52,467 nt of DNA from the IMG/VR virus record IMGVR_UViG_3300009370_000040, positions 1-52,467 of that record; one strand, given 5' to 3'. The notes beneath the pieces were generated by a model, which did no database searches, was not told where the DNA came from, and saw nothing but the letters and a program-made list of their open reading frames with translations. The position numbers and the translations under genes were made by a program. The DNA comes from a virus. Shown piece by piece: positions 1 through 11,000 of the stretch (position 1 is the stretch's first letter; every line of letters begins with the position of its first letter).

Positions 1-1
1 A

Positions 2-292
2 GGAATCTTTAACATTATTCTAAGGAGGGCTGTGTACATTACACCATCCGCGGCGACCATTGATATTGATTTTATTATAGATCGAGGACCTTCTTTGGCT
101 GCTAGTCTTTATTATTTGGTTGGAGCTGATGTGACTCAAACCAATATAATTTCTAGAGAGGTGCAGGAGGTGTCTCAAGCAAAGACTATACTTTCTATGA
201 CAGAATCTTCTGGTAGTGCAAATGTAATGGCCGGAATAACTTCGCTTGAATTTAGATCAGTTGCCAACTTAGTTTCTAAATCTTCCTTATAA
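2..292 (+). CDS. Partial CDS upstream of gp25, unrecognised (5' end outside window)
   Basis: The reading frame is open from the first complete codon at base 2 to TAA at 290-292, so the visible part is the C-terminal 96 residues of a longer gene. A GTG at 32 lies only 2-3 bases after an AAGGAGGG run, too close for a normal ribosome site, so I favour an upstream start. I do not recognise the protein. Because it directly precedes gene 25, a role in the baseplate (the gp53 or spike neighbourhood of T4-like phages) is likely by position only. Its stop codon lies inside a late-promoter motif at 288-295. Confidence 0.55.
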   Translation, partial: GIFNIILRRAVYITPSAATIDIDFIIDRGPSLAASLYYLVGADVTQTNIISREVQEVSQAKTILSMTESSGSANVMAGITSLEFRSVANLVSKSSL

Positions 293-295
293 ATA
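288..295 (+). promoter_or_regulatory. T4-type late promoter for gp25
   Basis: Exact TATAAATA, the -10 element recognised in T4 by gp55-programmed RNA polymerase. It contains the TAA stop of the preceding gene and lies 24 bases before the gp25 start codon. The gp55 homologue is encoded at 47013-47579. Confidence 0.75.
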
Positions 296-319
296 GATAT
301 AATAACATTAGGATTAAAT

Positions 320-700
320 ATGGCAATTTATACCGATTTAAATTTAGATTTTAAAATACACCCAAATACAAAAAATTTAGTTTTAAGTAAAGATGATTTG
401 GCTATCCAGAGGGCTGTTGCATATTTATTATTAACTAACAAGGGAGATCGGTTATTTGAACCGGATATTGGATGTGATATAAGGGGCCTATTATTTGAAC
501 CGGCTACCATTTCTACTGCATATGATATTGAGACTACTATACATGAAACTATTACTAATTTTGAACCTAGGGTGAATATTATTTCAGTTAGTGCGCTCCC
601 AGCAGTAGATCGAAATTCATATGAAATTTCGATTAAATTTAAGGTTATAAATAAATCAACGGTGCGTAATTTAGAGTTTACGCTAGAGAGATTACGGTAA
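320..700 (+). CDS. gp25: Baseplate wedge subunit gp25 (lysozyme-like fold)
   Basis: A 126-residue protein of the GPW/gp25 family; T4 gp25 is 132 residues. It is a small component of the inner baseplate wedge that joins gp6 and gp53 and helps link the baseplate to the sheath. Family features visible are an N-terminal segment of the type 'YTDLNLDFKIHP', then 'DLAIQRAVAYLLLTNKGDR', then 'FEPDIGCDIRGLLFEP', the typical gp25 core. The catalytic lysozyme function is not expected in this family. Its TAA overlaps the gp6 ATG by one base (TAATG at 698-702), giving translational coupling with gp6. A late promoter lies immediately upstream. Confidence 0.93.
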   Translation: MAIYTDLNLDFKIHPNTKNLVLSKDDLAIQRAVAYLLLTNKGDRLFEPDIGCDIRGLLFEPATISTAYDIETTIHETITNFEPRVNIISVSALPAVDRNSYEISIKFKVINKSTVRNLEFTLERLR

Positions 701-2592
701 TGGCATCTAAAATCAATAAAATTAATGTAGCAGAATTGGATTTTGATAACATTAAAACCACCCTTACAGAATATTTGCGACAACAGGAAGAGTTTACAGA
801 TTATGATTTTACTGGTTCTGGGCTATCAGTCCTTATAGACCTTTTAGCATATAATACACATTATAATGCATATTATACTAATATGATTGCTAATGAGATG
901 TTTTTAGATAGTGCGGCTGATAGAAACAACGTTGTTTCTAGAGCAAGACAATTGGGATATGTTCCATCTTCTTCTCGCGGAGCAGAAGTCTCAGTTAATG
1001 TTGTTATAGATCAGCCCAATCCGACCTCCACGGGGGGAGGAGGAATTTCTTCCCTGACTATAGTAAAGGGGCATCCGTTTATAACAACAATTGAGGGCAC
1101 TCCGTACACGTTTTTAGCAAAATCTTCTGTTAATATGGAACTTAAACCTGATCCGGATCCTACGGCTCAGCAGGGCAGTAAAATATTTACGGGCGATGTT
1201 GATCTTGTTGAGGGGATTCAATTTGACATTAGTTACATAATGTCGTCCAATCTTAGCAAGAAGTATATTATTCCTAATTTGGGGGTAGATGTTAGTTCTA
1301 TTTCTGTTCTCGTAAGAGATTCTGTTACAGGAACGTCTGCAACTTCATATACACTAGCATCTAATTTGGTCGAAGTGTCTGGAAGCGATACTGTGTATTG
1401 GTTGGAAGAAGGTCCTGATGGAAAATATCAGTTGTATTTTGGGGATGGTATTATTGGGAAAAGCCCAGAAGCGGGTAGCGTTATTCAAATAACATATAAT
1501 ATATGTAATGGTGAACTAGGTAATGGTTCTAGGATATTTAATATCACTCCTATTCCATATCTATATGGAACTGAAGAGATTCCCCGTACTGCAACCGAGG
1601 GTGCTATAGTGACAACATTAAGCGATTTTGCTTCTGGGGGAGCGTCTAGAGAATCTATAGGTTCCATTAAATATCTTGCTCCTCTGTCGTATGAAACTCA
1701 AGGAAGGGCAGTTACTGCTGAAGATTATAAATCTAGGTTGCTACAAGAATATAGTGACATAGATTCGATACGGGTGTGGGGAGGCGAAGAACAAACGCCC
1801 CCCGACTATGGGGCAGTATATATTTCCATTAAACCTAAATCAGGATTGGTGTTGACTGATTCTCAAAAAACTTCTATAATCAAAGATATTTTAGATAAAA
1901 ATAGTGTCGTTTCTGTTAGAAAAACGATTGTGGATCCCGAATATATTCATCTTATGTTGACTGTAATTGTGAAATATGATAGTACGATAACTACATTGAC
2001 TCAAGACACATTGAAAGCGTTGTCCTTACAGACCCTATTATCTTTTGGCCAAACTGAATTGGATCAATTTGAGTCTTATTTTAGATACTCGTCTATATTA
2101 AGAGAACTTGATCTTTCCGATTCTGCCATCACAAATAGTTTAGTTGATGTTAAGCTCAAAAAACATATTACCCCCACCTTTACGAAAAAAGAAACACATG
2201 TTGTTGATTTTGCAAACCCCATATACAATCCTCATTCTGGGCATAGAGGTGCTATTACTAGTACCTCTTTTGTGTATAATGATAGTAGAAACTCTGTCGT
2301 TACTATTACTGATAGGGGTACCGGAAGGTTAATTTTAAGTGAAGTTGGAACCGGTAGGGAGGTGATCAATGATATTGGGAGTGTAGATTATGATACGGGA
2401 ACATTAACTATTCGACTAGATCCTAAATCTGCGAGTGACAATATAATATCAATTACTGTGGTTCCAAAACATCGTGATGTTGTGACCAATACTAATCAAA
2501 TTCTTTCTCTCGCCTCTGAAAACATAACTATACAAATGGTTGATGATTCTTCTTCTGGTCAGGGAACAACGACTAATCCTAATTATATATAA
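700..2592 (+). CDS. gp6: Baseplate wedge subunit gp6 (baseplate J-like)
   Basis: A 630-residue homologue of T4 gp6 (660 residues), the dimeric wedge protein that forms the continuous inner ring of the baseplate. The N-terminal half has the characteristic series 'GSGLSVLIDLLAYNTHYNAY', 'NEMFLDSA' and 'SRARQLGYVPSS', shared by T4 gp6 and marine relatives. The centre has the baseplate-J-type part ('VTAEDYKSRLLQEYSDIDSI'). The C-terminal third is beta-rich. It starts at the ATG in the TAATG overlap with gp25. A 23-base gap separates it from the next giant gene. Identification is by sequence pattern and by the 25-6 gene order. Confidence 0.92.
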   Translation: MASKINKINVAELDFDNIKTTLTEYLRQQEEFTDYDFTGSGLSVLIDLLAYNTHYNAYYTNMIANEMFLDSAADRNNVVSRARQLGYVPSSSRGAEVSVNVVIDQPNPTSTGGGGISSLTIVKGHPFITTIEGTPYTFLAKSSVNMELKPDPDPTAQQGSKIFTGDVDLVEGIQFDISYIMSSNLSKKYIIPNLGVDVSSISVLVRDSVTGTSATSYTLASNLVEVSGSDTVYWLEEGPDGKYQLYFGDGIIGKSPEAGSVIQITYNICNGELGNGSRIFNITPIPYLYGTEEIPRTATEGAIVTTLSDFASGGASRESIGSIKYLAPLSYETQGRAVTAEDYKSRLLQEYSDIDSIRVWGGEEQTPPDYGAVYISIKPKSGLVLTDSQKTSIIKDILDKNSVVSVRKTIVDPEYIHLMLTVIVKYDSTITTLTQDTLKALSLQTLLSFGQTELDQFESYFRYSSILRELDLSDSAITNSLVDVKLKKHITPTFTKKETHVVDFANPIYNPHSGHRGAITSTSFVYNDSRNSVVTITDRGTGRLILSEVGTGREVINDIGSVDYDTGTLTIRLDPKSASDNIISITVVPKHRDVVTNTNQILSLASENITIQMVDDSSSGQGTTTNPNYI

Positions 2593-2615
2593 TTAGATAG
2601 GATGATATTTTATAA

Positions 2616-5600
2616 ATGTCCATTAAAATAAAAACCTCATCTGTTGTTCAAAGTCAGGCACCAGATTTTGTTAAAAGTGACTATCCGTTGTTTCTTCGAT
2701 TCTTAGAGTCGTATTATGAGTATATGGAGCATAAAAGCCCTCCAATAATATTGGATCTGAATGTTAAAGTTCCAGTTTTTACTCTTTCTCAACCCAATAT
2801 AGATAATTATGGCCCTTCTCATTTTTCGATGGGGGAATTAGTAGAACAGCGGGCCGACATTAACAATCCTGGTGTGGTAACTGGAACCGGAGAAGTGTTT
2901 GGGATTAATTTGGATGGAGATATTCCTACTCTTTCGTTGATCAATATTTCTGGTCGAGATAAAAAATTCATACCTTTTACTATAGGTATGGAGGATCCAA
3001 ATTTATCAGTAATTAGGGGGGTTGAAACTGGCTCTACTGTTACTTGTAAATCTGAAGTGAAAAGTAATATAGCAGGGGCACTAAATGCTTCTCATAGTCT
3101 ATTAGATTATCAAAATTTTGATACTACTCTTGATGAATATATGGAATTCATTAAGAAGGAATTTTCGCCCACTTTTCCATTGACACTCGATCCTGATGTT
3201 GATGCACGAAAGGTGTTTATGGGATTGAGGGATTTTTATCGAAGTAAGGGTACTGAATCTTCTTATAAGTTTTTGTTCAGGGCACTTTTTAATGAAGAAG
3301 TCGACCTTTACTTTCCAGAAAAGAATGTGCTGCGTGCTTCGGGAAGATTGCGAAATCAGTTTCCATCAGAATATGAGTCACAGACACCACAAAGAACCAG
3401 TATTAAATTAAATGTTATAGCAGATGTTATTTCTGAAACTAAACAATTATCTTCAGGAACTATAGTTCCAATTTCAGACTTAAAAGGCCGAACTATTTTA
3501 GGTAAGACTTCTGGCGCAACAGCAGTAATTGATAATATTTACAAACTGCAATATCCTACTCGGGCTGTGATTGGTATTGAAGGAATCAATGTGATCGGCG
3601 GCCCGTTTCATTCCTTCGAGAAAGTGACTACGGTAAATGTTCCAGGAGAGATAGATATTGATAATTGGAATATTTTGGGTGGTGTAGGTACTGCCGAGCT
3701 TATTGATTCGGGCACAGGATATTCTCTTGGCCAAAAGGCGATTATTACTGGTGGTGGTGGAACTGGAGCTGAAGTGAGGGTGTCGGAGATTGGAAAAGTT
3801 GGAGAGATAAAGAGATTGGAAGTAACAAACCAAGGTGTTGGATATTCTTCAGAAATACCAATCAATGTTGACCTATCTTACTCTGATATACATTCCGAAT
3901 CTTCATTTACTACTGGTGGTGTTAATGTTTCGTTGAATGAGCCCTTTAGGTTTGACGACCCAATACTTATGCTATCTCCTGACGATAAATTGGGAAGAGG
4001 AAATACAGCATTATCTGCGCTATTATCTTCCGACCCCTGGCAAGGTAATATTAAAGATCTTGGAGATCTTGTTCCATTGGCAGGTGTGTCGCGAAAGAAT
4101 TCTAAACAATTTATCAGTTTTGATGTTTGGCTCCCCGACTTTACGGCCTGGTCCCAGGCCTGGCTCTCCGGGCCTCTTCTTGATTTCACTAATGTTCCGG
4201 GCAGGGATAATGTGGATGCAGATGGTGGTGGGGGATATGTTATTGGGGCCCCGAAGATGTTAGATGTTTCTGGTGAAAACAAACATGCAGTTGCTCCAAG
4301 AGTCAATAGCTTGGGATATACTCTTAATACTGCCAATTTATTTTATGGAAATAATCACGACCTTAGTGTCGATTCGATTGCAGGAAGAAGCTCGTTAAAT
4401 ATTAGAATTTTAGATGATACTGTAGCGGAGACTACTCCCGGCATTGGGTTACAAAGCCATGATGAGGTTTCAATACAACGTAATCAAACTTGGAATTTTT
4501 GGTATAAGCCCACATCGAATGTTGCGACCGGGGGGAGAATTATTGCAAGAGATTCTGGTTGGCCAGACGCTAATGGATTTTTTGCATTATCAGTAAACAC
4601 TTTTCCTGCGGTGGATGCAACTGGCTATTGGGATACGGCGAATCTAGATTTTCATACAAGAACGACATCTCCTCTTGACCCGTCAACTCCAAATTATGCT
4701 GCTCATATTCCAGATGGTCTTCATCAAAATGAATGGCACATGTTTACAATAACAGAACATTATGATCGTTTCGGGACTCTTCCCGGAGAAACATCATTAT
4801 ACATCCATTATACGGATAGTGTTACTCCCACATATGTCAATACTTTTACTACGATTACTGGAGCAAATTCATTTGTTGCGGATAATGGAGAAAAGTGTGC
4901 AGTAGTTCTTGGTGGAATAAGTGATGGTGTGGATAAAAATTCTGCTAATGTTTATGGTGGTCATGGTGCAGCAGGGTTATATGATGAGTTTAAATTTTAT
5001 GATAGGCCTATAATTAAAAAGGTGGCCGATAAATTATTTAGAAATCCTGGGGAAGTTAAATCCCTTACTGGAGATTGGTTTGTTTCTCTTACAGAAGATG
5101 TTTCTAATAATATTTTTCATCAAGCCTATTCTTTATTCAATGAAAAGGATGCTAAATATAATTATTTCACATATGGAACAGATGCAGATCACATTTTAGG
5201 AGAATCTGCTCCTACTTGGACGACATTAGTTAATCCAAGTAAAATAGTAACTGCTAATGGCCATGATCATGGAGGTTCTGTTGGATTTGAAAATAGAGAT
5301 TCTTTGGGGCTTAGTGCTGATGAATATGATTTGATTAATTCAACTAAAAGCATAAATGATCGAGCATATGATCCGGGTGCAAAGTTTAAAATAACATCTC
5401 GTTCTATGAATGCAAGTGATGCATCTACAATATATCACCACTCTTTTGGAACACAAATTGTTAAGCGAGATTCTATACCTGGAGCTGTCCCCAAATTTGG
5501 GGAATCTGTTCTCAGAATAGTAAATTCAGCAAACGCATCAGGCTCCGTATCTGGCACCGGGCAAGTTCAGAATAGGTATAGTAATACTACTGTTACTATT

Positions 5601-8027
5601 GGCGCGAATCACGGTTATCATGAAAAGAGTAGGGTCACTTTAAATACTACCAAAGACAGTCCATGGTCATTTCCATTTTTAAGTTTTCCCAACAATAAAA
5701 GGTACATATTATCGTGGTATTATAAAACCTCAAATGGACACTTGTTTGATTCCGGGGTAAATCATCTGCCCGCTGCTTCTGGTTTAAGTTCTCCCACAGT
5801 TAAATTTATTGTAAGTGATGGTCATCAAGATACCACAAATCAGAGATATGCAGTAATCACAAAGCCAGGCGCAACTCTTTCTAGTTTAGGTGTGGCTGCC
5901 TCCAATTCAAGCTATCATAATTGGGTTCGTGATCATATGATTCTTGATTTTGCATCTGCCGCTAGTGTTACTGGTGGGGTAGGAGATGCCAACACTAGTG
6001 CGACTATTGTTACAGGAACAGATTCTGCGTCAGGAACTTTAGCTAGGAATAATATTATTGAAGGATTTATTGAATTTAGCATATCGGCTAATGACGATGG
6101 TTCTGGAGGAAGAAGTTGGAATACTTTGGTGGATTATTATGATGAAGTTTACATTGATGGCGTGCAGCTAGAGGAAGTTGAATCAACAGTCAACTTTCCC
6201 ACAACATACAATATTTGGCCTCGTAGTTATCCAGAAAATATATTCAATTTTGTTCCCGATACGACAGCAACATCTAATACTAAACTTGTGGTGTCTGGTC
6301 CTGAAGTGCATTTTAGTTACGCCAATAATATTCCATATGATAAGAAGGCATTATATAAAATATCGGCCCGCGTAAATGGTACTGCATATGGAACAGGAAA
6401 CATTTCTGTAGGTGTTATTGGAATAGAACATGCTGATGGTGTGGGAAAATATGTCACCCTTGGTGAAAATTATGATGCCTTTTCTTCAGGGGTTTCTAGA
6501 TATGAGGCACCTATTGCACAGTCTAACATGACCTTAAATACAGGAGGTGGTTGGACAACAATCAATGCATATTTTCAAGGAACACAGACTAAGAATTATA
6601 TTCCTAGGGCATATAGATCTTTTGAGGCCAATAATTATGCTTTTGGGTCTGTTGTTATGTCTAATGGTTTAGGAACAAATGAAACAAGCACACCACCATA
6701 TTCAATATTTCTTAGAGGTCGGTCGACTGGAGGCATTGGATATGCAAATGCTGTAATCGATACCACATTAGGATACGGTGGAACATCAAGTCTTCGACAT
6801 TATATTCCTACTCAGAATCCTTGGGAGCCTCGGTTTGTATCTTTTGCAAATTCATTGGCAATTAGTGGTACGGATGAATATGTAGGTTCTGCTTGGGGTG
6901 ATGATGATGGGGCGGATTGGGTGATCAAGATCCCTAAAGCAAAGAGATGGATATTTTCTTATTATGCTCGTTCAAATAGTGCAGCAGGATTTCCAACATC
7001 AACGGGGTTAAGTACACAACTATATCTTAGAAATTCTGATAAACCTGAAGCGAACGTGGCTTTGATTGCTGGTGTGGCTCCTGCGATTACTGTTGCTGAT
7101 ACGTGGCAGAGATTTTCAGGAGTTCTTAATTTTACGCAAAGTTCTGAGCTTGATGCCTCTGATCATTCTAACTGGGTGACTGTCATTGATACTTATGCCA
7201 ATTCTTCTATAACATCATTTACTTCTGCTCATGCGCTTAAAGGAAGTGATGTTAATCAAATTATTCTTAATGTTGGTCCAAGTGCATCTGTAGGTGGGAC
7301 TGGATTGAATACGGACGATTCTGGAAATACTGTATGGTATGATGGATTTATGTTGGAGGAACAAGCCAACACTCTTATCACAACTCCTTCAGAATATTAT
7401 TCTGGTAATTGGAATGGACCCGGGTTTGGATATTTAAATCCCGCACCATTAGGAGAAGAAACGACCCATATTAGACCGTATATAGCATTCAATCAGGGCC
7501 CGGGTTATACTGGATATGATACTATAGATCTTGATTATGTTAAGTTGGAGTATGCAACTAACGCTACCGCAACTCTTGGGATTACAGGTAACTATATTGG
7601 ATTGGGGAGGCAGGTGGATACAACGGCTGAGATTAGTGGCAGGCAGAGATTATATGATAATAATTATTATCAAATCTTTTCATATCTAATTAAGTCTGGT
7701 GTTTCTGTTGATAGATATGAGAGTATTGTTAAGCAGTTGGTGCATCCTGCGGGTATGAAAATGTTTGGGCAAGTGTTTCTAGAAAGTGAAATGGATTCAA
7801 TTTGGCCACATAGTTCTGAATTTGGTCCCGGACAAACAGCAGAAATGTTTCCCACTAATGCTGCATTGCTTGATTCAAATATAGATGGTATTTTCGGTGG
7901 AGTTGCACAAATACTTAGATCATTTTTCTTTGGACCCCAAACAATTTCTGAACTTGGTGGGGATACTTTAATAGCAGGAGAAAATTCTTCTGTGATATGG
8001 GATTTTAATCCTGGAGATAACGATTAA
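2616..8027 (+). CDS. Giant baseplate wedge/tail structural protein in the gp7 position, with LamG and carbohydrate-binding-like modules
   Basis: A 1803-residue protein between gp6 and gp8, the place of T4 gp7 (1032 residues). Residues 1-60 ('PDFVKSDYPLFLRFLESYYE') and about 206-224 ('FYRSKGTESSYKFLFRALF') match a conserved N-terminal block of large marine T4-like structural proteins. The C-terminal end (about 1680-1740, 'SIVKQLVHPAGMKMFGQVF') also looks conserved. Between them are additions. A LamG-type concanavalin jelly roll lies at about residues 590-800 ('WNFWYKPTS', 'NEWHMFTI', 'YDEFKFYDRPI'). Two copies of a beta-sandwich module ending in an aromatic-Asp-Gly-x-x-Leu-Glu motif lie at about 952-1203 and 1327-1599. 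The ends suggest a wedge/baseplate anchor and the middle suggests surface glycan binding. The gp7 assignment rests mainly on position. No clear Shine-Dalgarno is seen; the ATG lies in TATAAATG. The gene overlaps the next by one base. Confidence 0.72.
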   Translation: MSIKIKTSSVVQSQAPDFVKSDYPLFLRFLESYYEYMEHKSPPIILDLNVKVPVFTLSQPNIDNYGPSHFSMGELVEQRADINNPGVVTGTGEVFGINLDGDIPTLSLINISGRDKKFIPFTIGMEDPNLSVIRGVETGSTVTCKSEVKSNIAGALNASHSLLDYQNFDTTLDEYMEFIKKEFSPTFPLTLDPDVDARKVFMGLRDFYRSKGTESSYKFLFRALFNEEVDLYFPEKNVLRASGRLRNQFPSEYESQTPQRTSIKLNVIADVISETKQLSSGTIVPISDLKGRTILGKTSGATAVIDNIYKLQYPTRAVIGIEGINVIGGPFHSFEKVTTVNVPGEIDIDNWNILGGVGTAELIDSGTGYSLGQKAIITGGGGTGAEVRVSEIGKVGEIKRLEVTNQGVGYSSEIPINVDLSYSDIHSESSFTTGGVNVSLNEPFRFDDPILMLSPDDKLGRGNTALSALLSSDPWQGNIKDLGDLVPLAGVSRKNSKQFISFDVWLPDFTAWSQAWLSGPLLDFTNVPGRDNVDADGGGGYVIGAPKMLDVSGENKHAVAPRVNSLGYTLNTANLFYGNNHDLSVDSIAGRSSLNIRILDDTVAETTPGIGLQSHDEVSIQRNQTWNFWYKPTSNVATGGRIIARDSGWPDANGFFALSVNTFPAVDATGYWDTANLDFHTRTTSPLDPSTPNYAAHIPDGLHQNEWHMFTITEHYDRFGTLPGETSLYIHYTDSVTPTYVNTFTTITGANSFVADNGEKCAVVLGGISDGVDKNSANVYGGHGAAGLYDEFKFYDRPIIKKVADKLFRNPGEVKSLTGDWFVSLTEDVSNNIFHQAYSLFNEKDAKYNYFTYGTDADHILGESAPTWTTLVNPSKIVTANGHDHGGSVGFENRDSLGLSADEYDLINSTKSINDRAYDPGAKFKITSRSMNASDASTIYHHSFGTQIVKRDSIPGAVPKFGESVLRIVNSANASGSVSGTGQVQNRYSNTTVTIGANHGYHEKSRVTLNTTKDSPWSFPFLSFPNNKRYILSWYYKTSNGHLFDSGVNHLPAASGLSSPTVKFIVSDGHQDTTNQRYAVITKPGATLSSLGVAASNSSYHNWVRDHMILDFASAASVTGGVGDANTSATIVTGTDSASGTLARNNIIEGFIEFSISANDDGSGGRSWNTLVDYYDEVYIDGVQLEEVESTVNFPTTYNIWPRSYPENIFNFVPDTTATSNTKLVVSGPEVHFSYANNIPYDKKALYKISARVNGTAYGTGNISVGVIGIEHADGVGKYVTLGENYDAFSSGVSRYEAPIAQSNMTLNTGGGWTTINAYFQGTQTKNYIPRAYRSFEANNYAFGSVVMSNGLGTNETSTPPYSIFLRGRSTGGIGYANAVIDTTLGYGGTSSLRHYIPTQNPWEPRFVSFANSLAISGTDEYVGSAWGDDDGADWVIKIPKAKRWIFSYYARSNSAAGFPTSTGLSTQLYLRNSDKPEANVALIAGVAPAITVADTWQRFSGVLNFTQSSELDASDHSNWVTVIDTYANSSITSFTSAHALKGSDVNQIILNVGPSASVGGTGLNTDDSGNTVWYDGFMLEEQANTLITTPSEYYSGNWNGPGFGYLNPAPLGEETTHIRPYIAFNQGPGYTGYDTIDLDYVKLEYATNATATLGITGNYIGLGRQVDTTAEISGRQRLYDNNYYQIFSYLIKSGVSVDRYESIVKQLVHPAGMKMFGQVFLESEMDSIWPHSSEFGPGQTAEMFPTNAALLDSNIDGIFGGVAQILRSFFFGPQTISELGGDTLIAGENSSVIWDFNPGDND

Positions 8028-11000
8028 TGGAAAATAAAAAAACCTGGCGGGGTCTCCCTTTTTTATCAAGCTCAACTTCAACTTCAATTGGCAATCCAGG
8101 AGAGGGAAAACATAGATCTGAAATTATAGCATTTGGTGCACAATCAAAATGGTCGTTAGATTCATCAAGCATTGTTATAGCCCTCGATTCAAGATCACCC
8201 ACTTGGGAAATAGGGGGTGAGGAGGTGGTGCAAGGAAACCTTCTTTCGTTTGGTTATCATTCGATAGTAAGCGCAGATGTGCCTTCCGCGGTTCCCCCTG
8301 GAACGGCGAACTTTTACTTTAGGGATGCGATATTGCCGGAGGGAATTCTTCCCGCTATGATCGGGTCCAAAAATAAATTTGTTAGAATGAAGGTGCGAAG
8401 GTTGTCAGCACCAATTAAAGCCAATACTGGTTCTCAAATTTATAATAGTGTTGGCCTGCAATACAAATCTGCTGCTAATATTCCATCACCAATTTTTATT
8501 CCTAATAATTTAGAATCAACCGAACTGTCTTCAGGCTCTGGTGAATGGAAAATTTTTGAGTGGAATTTAGCTTATCCTATGATAGCGAATACTGTTACAA
8601 TGGGAATAGAATCGTATACGAAAACTATAGACAATAACACAGACATAAATCTTTGGACGAATACTGTTGTTAGGGGAATGCGATTTTTATTCGATGCATA
8701 TAGAAGTTCAGAAAGATTTTCTTATGTGTGGAAACCAAAAAGATTAATCAGTCCTGCTATGGCCATAAAAGAATTTCCTTCATCCACAGGTCAAGAGCTT
8801 TGGCCCGCGCCGTCAGGAAACAAAAAAATTGTTAGGTTGACTGCAAATGTTTCTTATTCTAGAGGAACTACCGTTGTTACAAATGAATCGGCCTCCCCCG
8901 TTCATGTAGATATGCCCCAGGTTGCCACCGAACTGTTCGGGGGTGACACTACCGCACTCTTTAATTATGTGCAGGAAAACTTAGTTTATGTATTTGGGAA
9001 CCCTCTTGCTAGTGATATTCGGTTAACAACCGATGGCCGTAGTTCAGGTGGGTTTGCTACCCTACCCCAAACAAATCATTTTCTAGATCCTCCCGGCATT
9101 GACATAATAGTATATTATAAAAAAACAGACGGAACTCGATCTACTATTAGACATGATTTTAGTGGTACCCTTCCCGGTGTTGCAGATACCTTGTGGGATA
9201 GTTTGGCCAACGATGTCCTGCCGATCCGATTGACCTTCAGCAGCATGGGCACATTAGGCTCTGCTAACTGGGCAAGTAATTGGAATGGAGAAAAATGGAG
9301 GAGTGGAGATGCAGTCGAGCTTGATTTTACTAAGCTGATCGGGATGAGTGGTGTTGATGAAATCGATAGCATTGAGGCTATTGTTGTGAGTAAAAAGAAT
9401 CACCAACAAGAGATAGGAAATCCTAATAATAGAAATATATTATATGTGGATAGTGTTGCTCTTCATTTGTCTGACGGGACCGAAGTTAGAATTCCTGCAT
9501 CAGAGGCCATATATCAAACGAAATGGTTTGGAACATTAAGTGGACATATAGATCCGGGATTAAATATTAATCATACTGGATCCTATGTTGCTATGCCATA
9601 TACAGGAGATTTGGTGTTTCCTGGAGGGCAGTCTTTTGATGGTTTCATGATGGATGAAACGTCAAATTACAAGTTGGCGACTACTAGAGGACTAACTTCC
9701 CATAGTGGACCCTTAAAATTAGTTCCTGGATTGACTGATGATTATAAAGTTATAGATATGGCGACCCCCAGAAGATCGTGGATTCATTCCCAAGATGAAT
9801 TGTTCCCTTGGTCCGATCCTGTTCCAGATCCACAGAACCCTGGAGGATTTCAGGTTGTTTCTGATAGTATTGATGCGGGTTTAAGAGATTTATTATTGTT
9901 GACCCAGAATACTGCTTTTGATTTTGATTATACTGACGGTCCAGGAGGGTCTCCACTAGTATTATTCAGACCCAACTTAGAATTACTGGAAGGGGAAAGA
10001 ATACATGGCCCCAAGGCTGCACATCTTGCCGCAGATAGCAATTTTCATCTGACCATATTAGACCATGATGATATAAGAAATACTAACACTCAATCATATT
10101 CCCTTTGGTATAAGCCCACTTCAGAAAGGGTTGGAAAGTATTATCCTGGTTTGGCTTCGGCTTCAACAACAATGGCCGAAGCAGCAAGAATTATTACACG
10201 GGACAGAAGCGAGTTTTGGTCTTTGGCTGCACATCATGGAAAGAATTGGATGCCGGCTGCGTATTCGACTTTTAATAAGAATCCCGATGATTATATTATT
10301 CATAATTCCACCGTGAGTGAACCCTCAACCACTCTGGCCAATAAACATTATTTAAATTATAATAGTGATAACCGGATTGAAAGTCTTACTGTAAATACTT
10401 CATTTGGTCTGTTTGGCAATTCGAGTCTAGAAGCTACTAGTAAAAATGAGACCGCCGATGCGGCGCAGCCTTTATGGTCAAATGCTCCATTTACTTTAGG
10501 TCCTAGAAGGGTAGGCCATCGAGCCAATTATGATTCGTATTTTAATCCAGATGTAATACGAATACCAAAAGGAAAGCGTTGGATCATTTCATACTATGCA
10601 TATACTGATGGTCCAGGTGGCGGGAGCCAATTAGTTCTACATGGAAAGGATAGTGAAAATCCTGCATCTAAAGTATGTAAAGCTATGGCGACGACTTCGA
10701 GCGCGCATACTGGCATCCCTGGTTCATCTGGAACAATAACCACGCCAGGAACGTGGCAAAGATTTTCTGCGGTTGCTGATTTAAGTGTGGACTCCATAAT
10801 GACGGGAGCAGATGGATACGGTGGAAGCCTAACATATGGTAATATTGGTAGACATGAAACGAAAAGAAATGAAGTTGATAGTTTAAGCATTAGACTTGAT
10901 GTAGATACCGCAGCCAATACAGTATTGTTCGATGGAATCATGTTAGAGCAACAGCCTGATACAGGTATTACTACTCCTTCAGACTTTGTTGCACCAAGCG

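Noticed and set aside
328-783. 151-codon reading frame on the - strand opposite gp25/gp6
   Set aside because: It lies fully opposite the well-supported gp25 and start of gp6, has no ribosome site or promoter, and its composition is that of an antisense shadow.
2611-2618. TATAAATG before the first giant gene as a late promoter
   Set aside because: It contains the start codon itself, so a transcript from it would lack the ATG; unlike the other sites there is no room for a leader.
3878-4336. 152-codon - strand frame within the first giant gene
   Set aside because: Antisense shadow of a conserved + strand coding region; no start signals, no recognisable motif.
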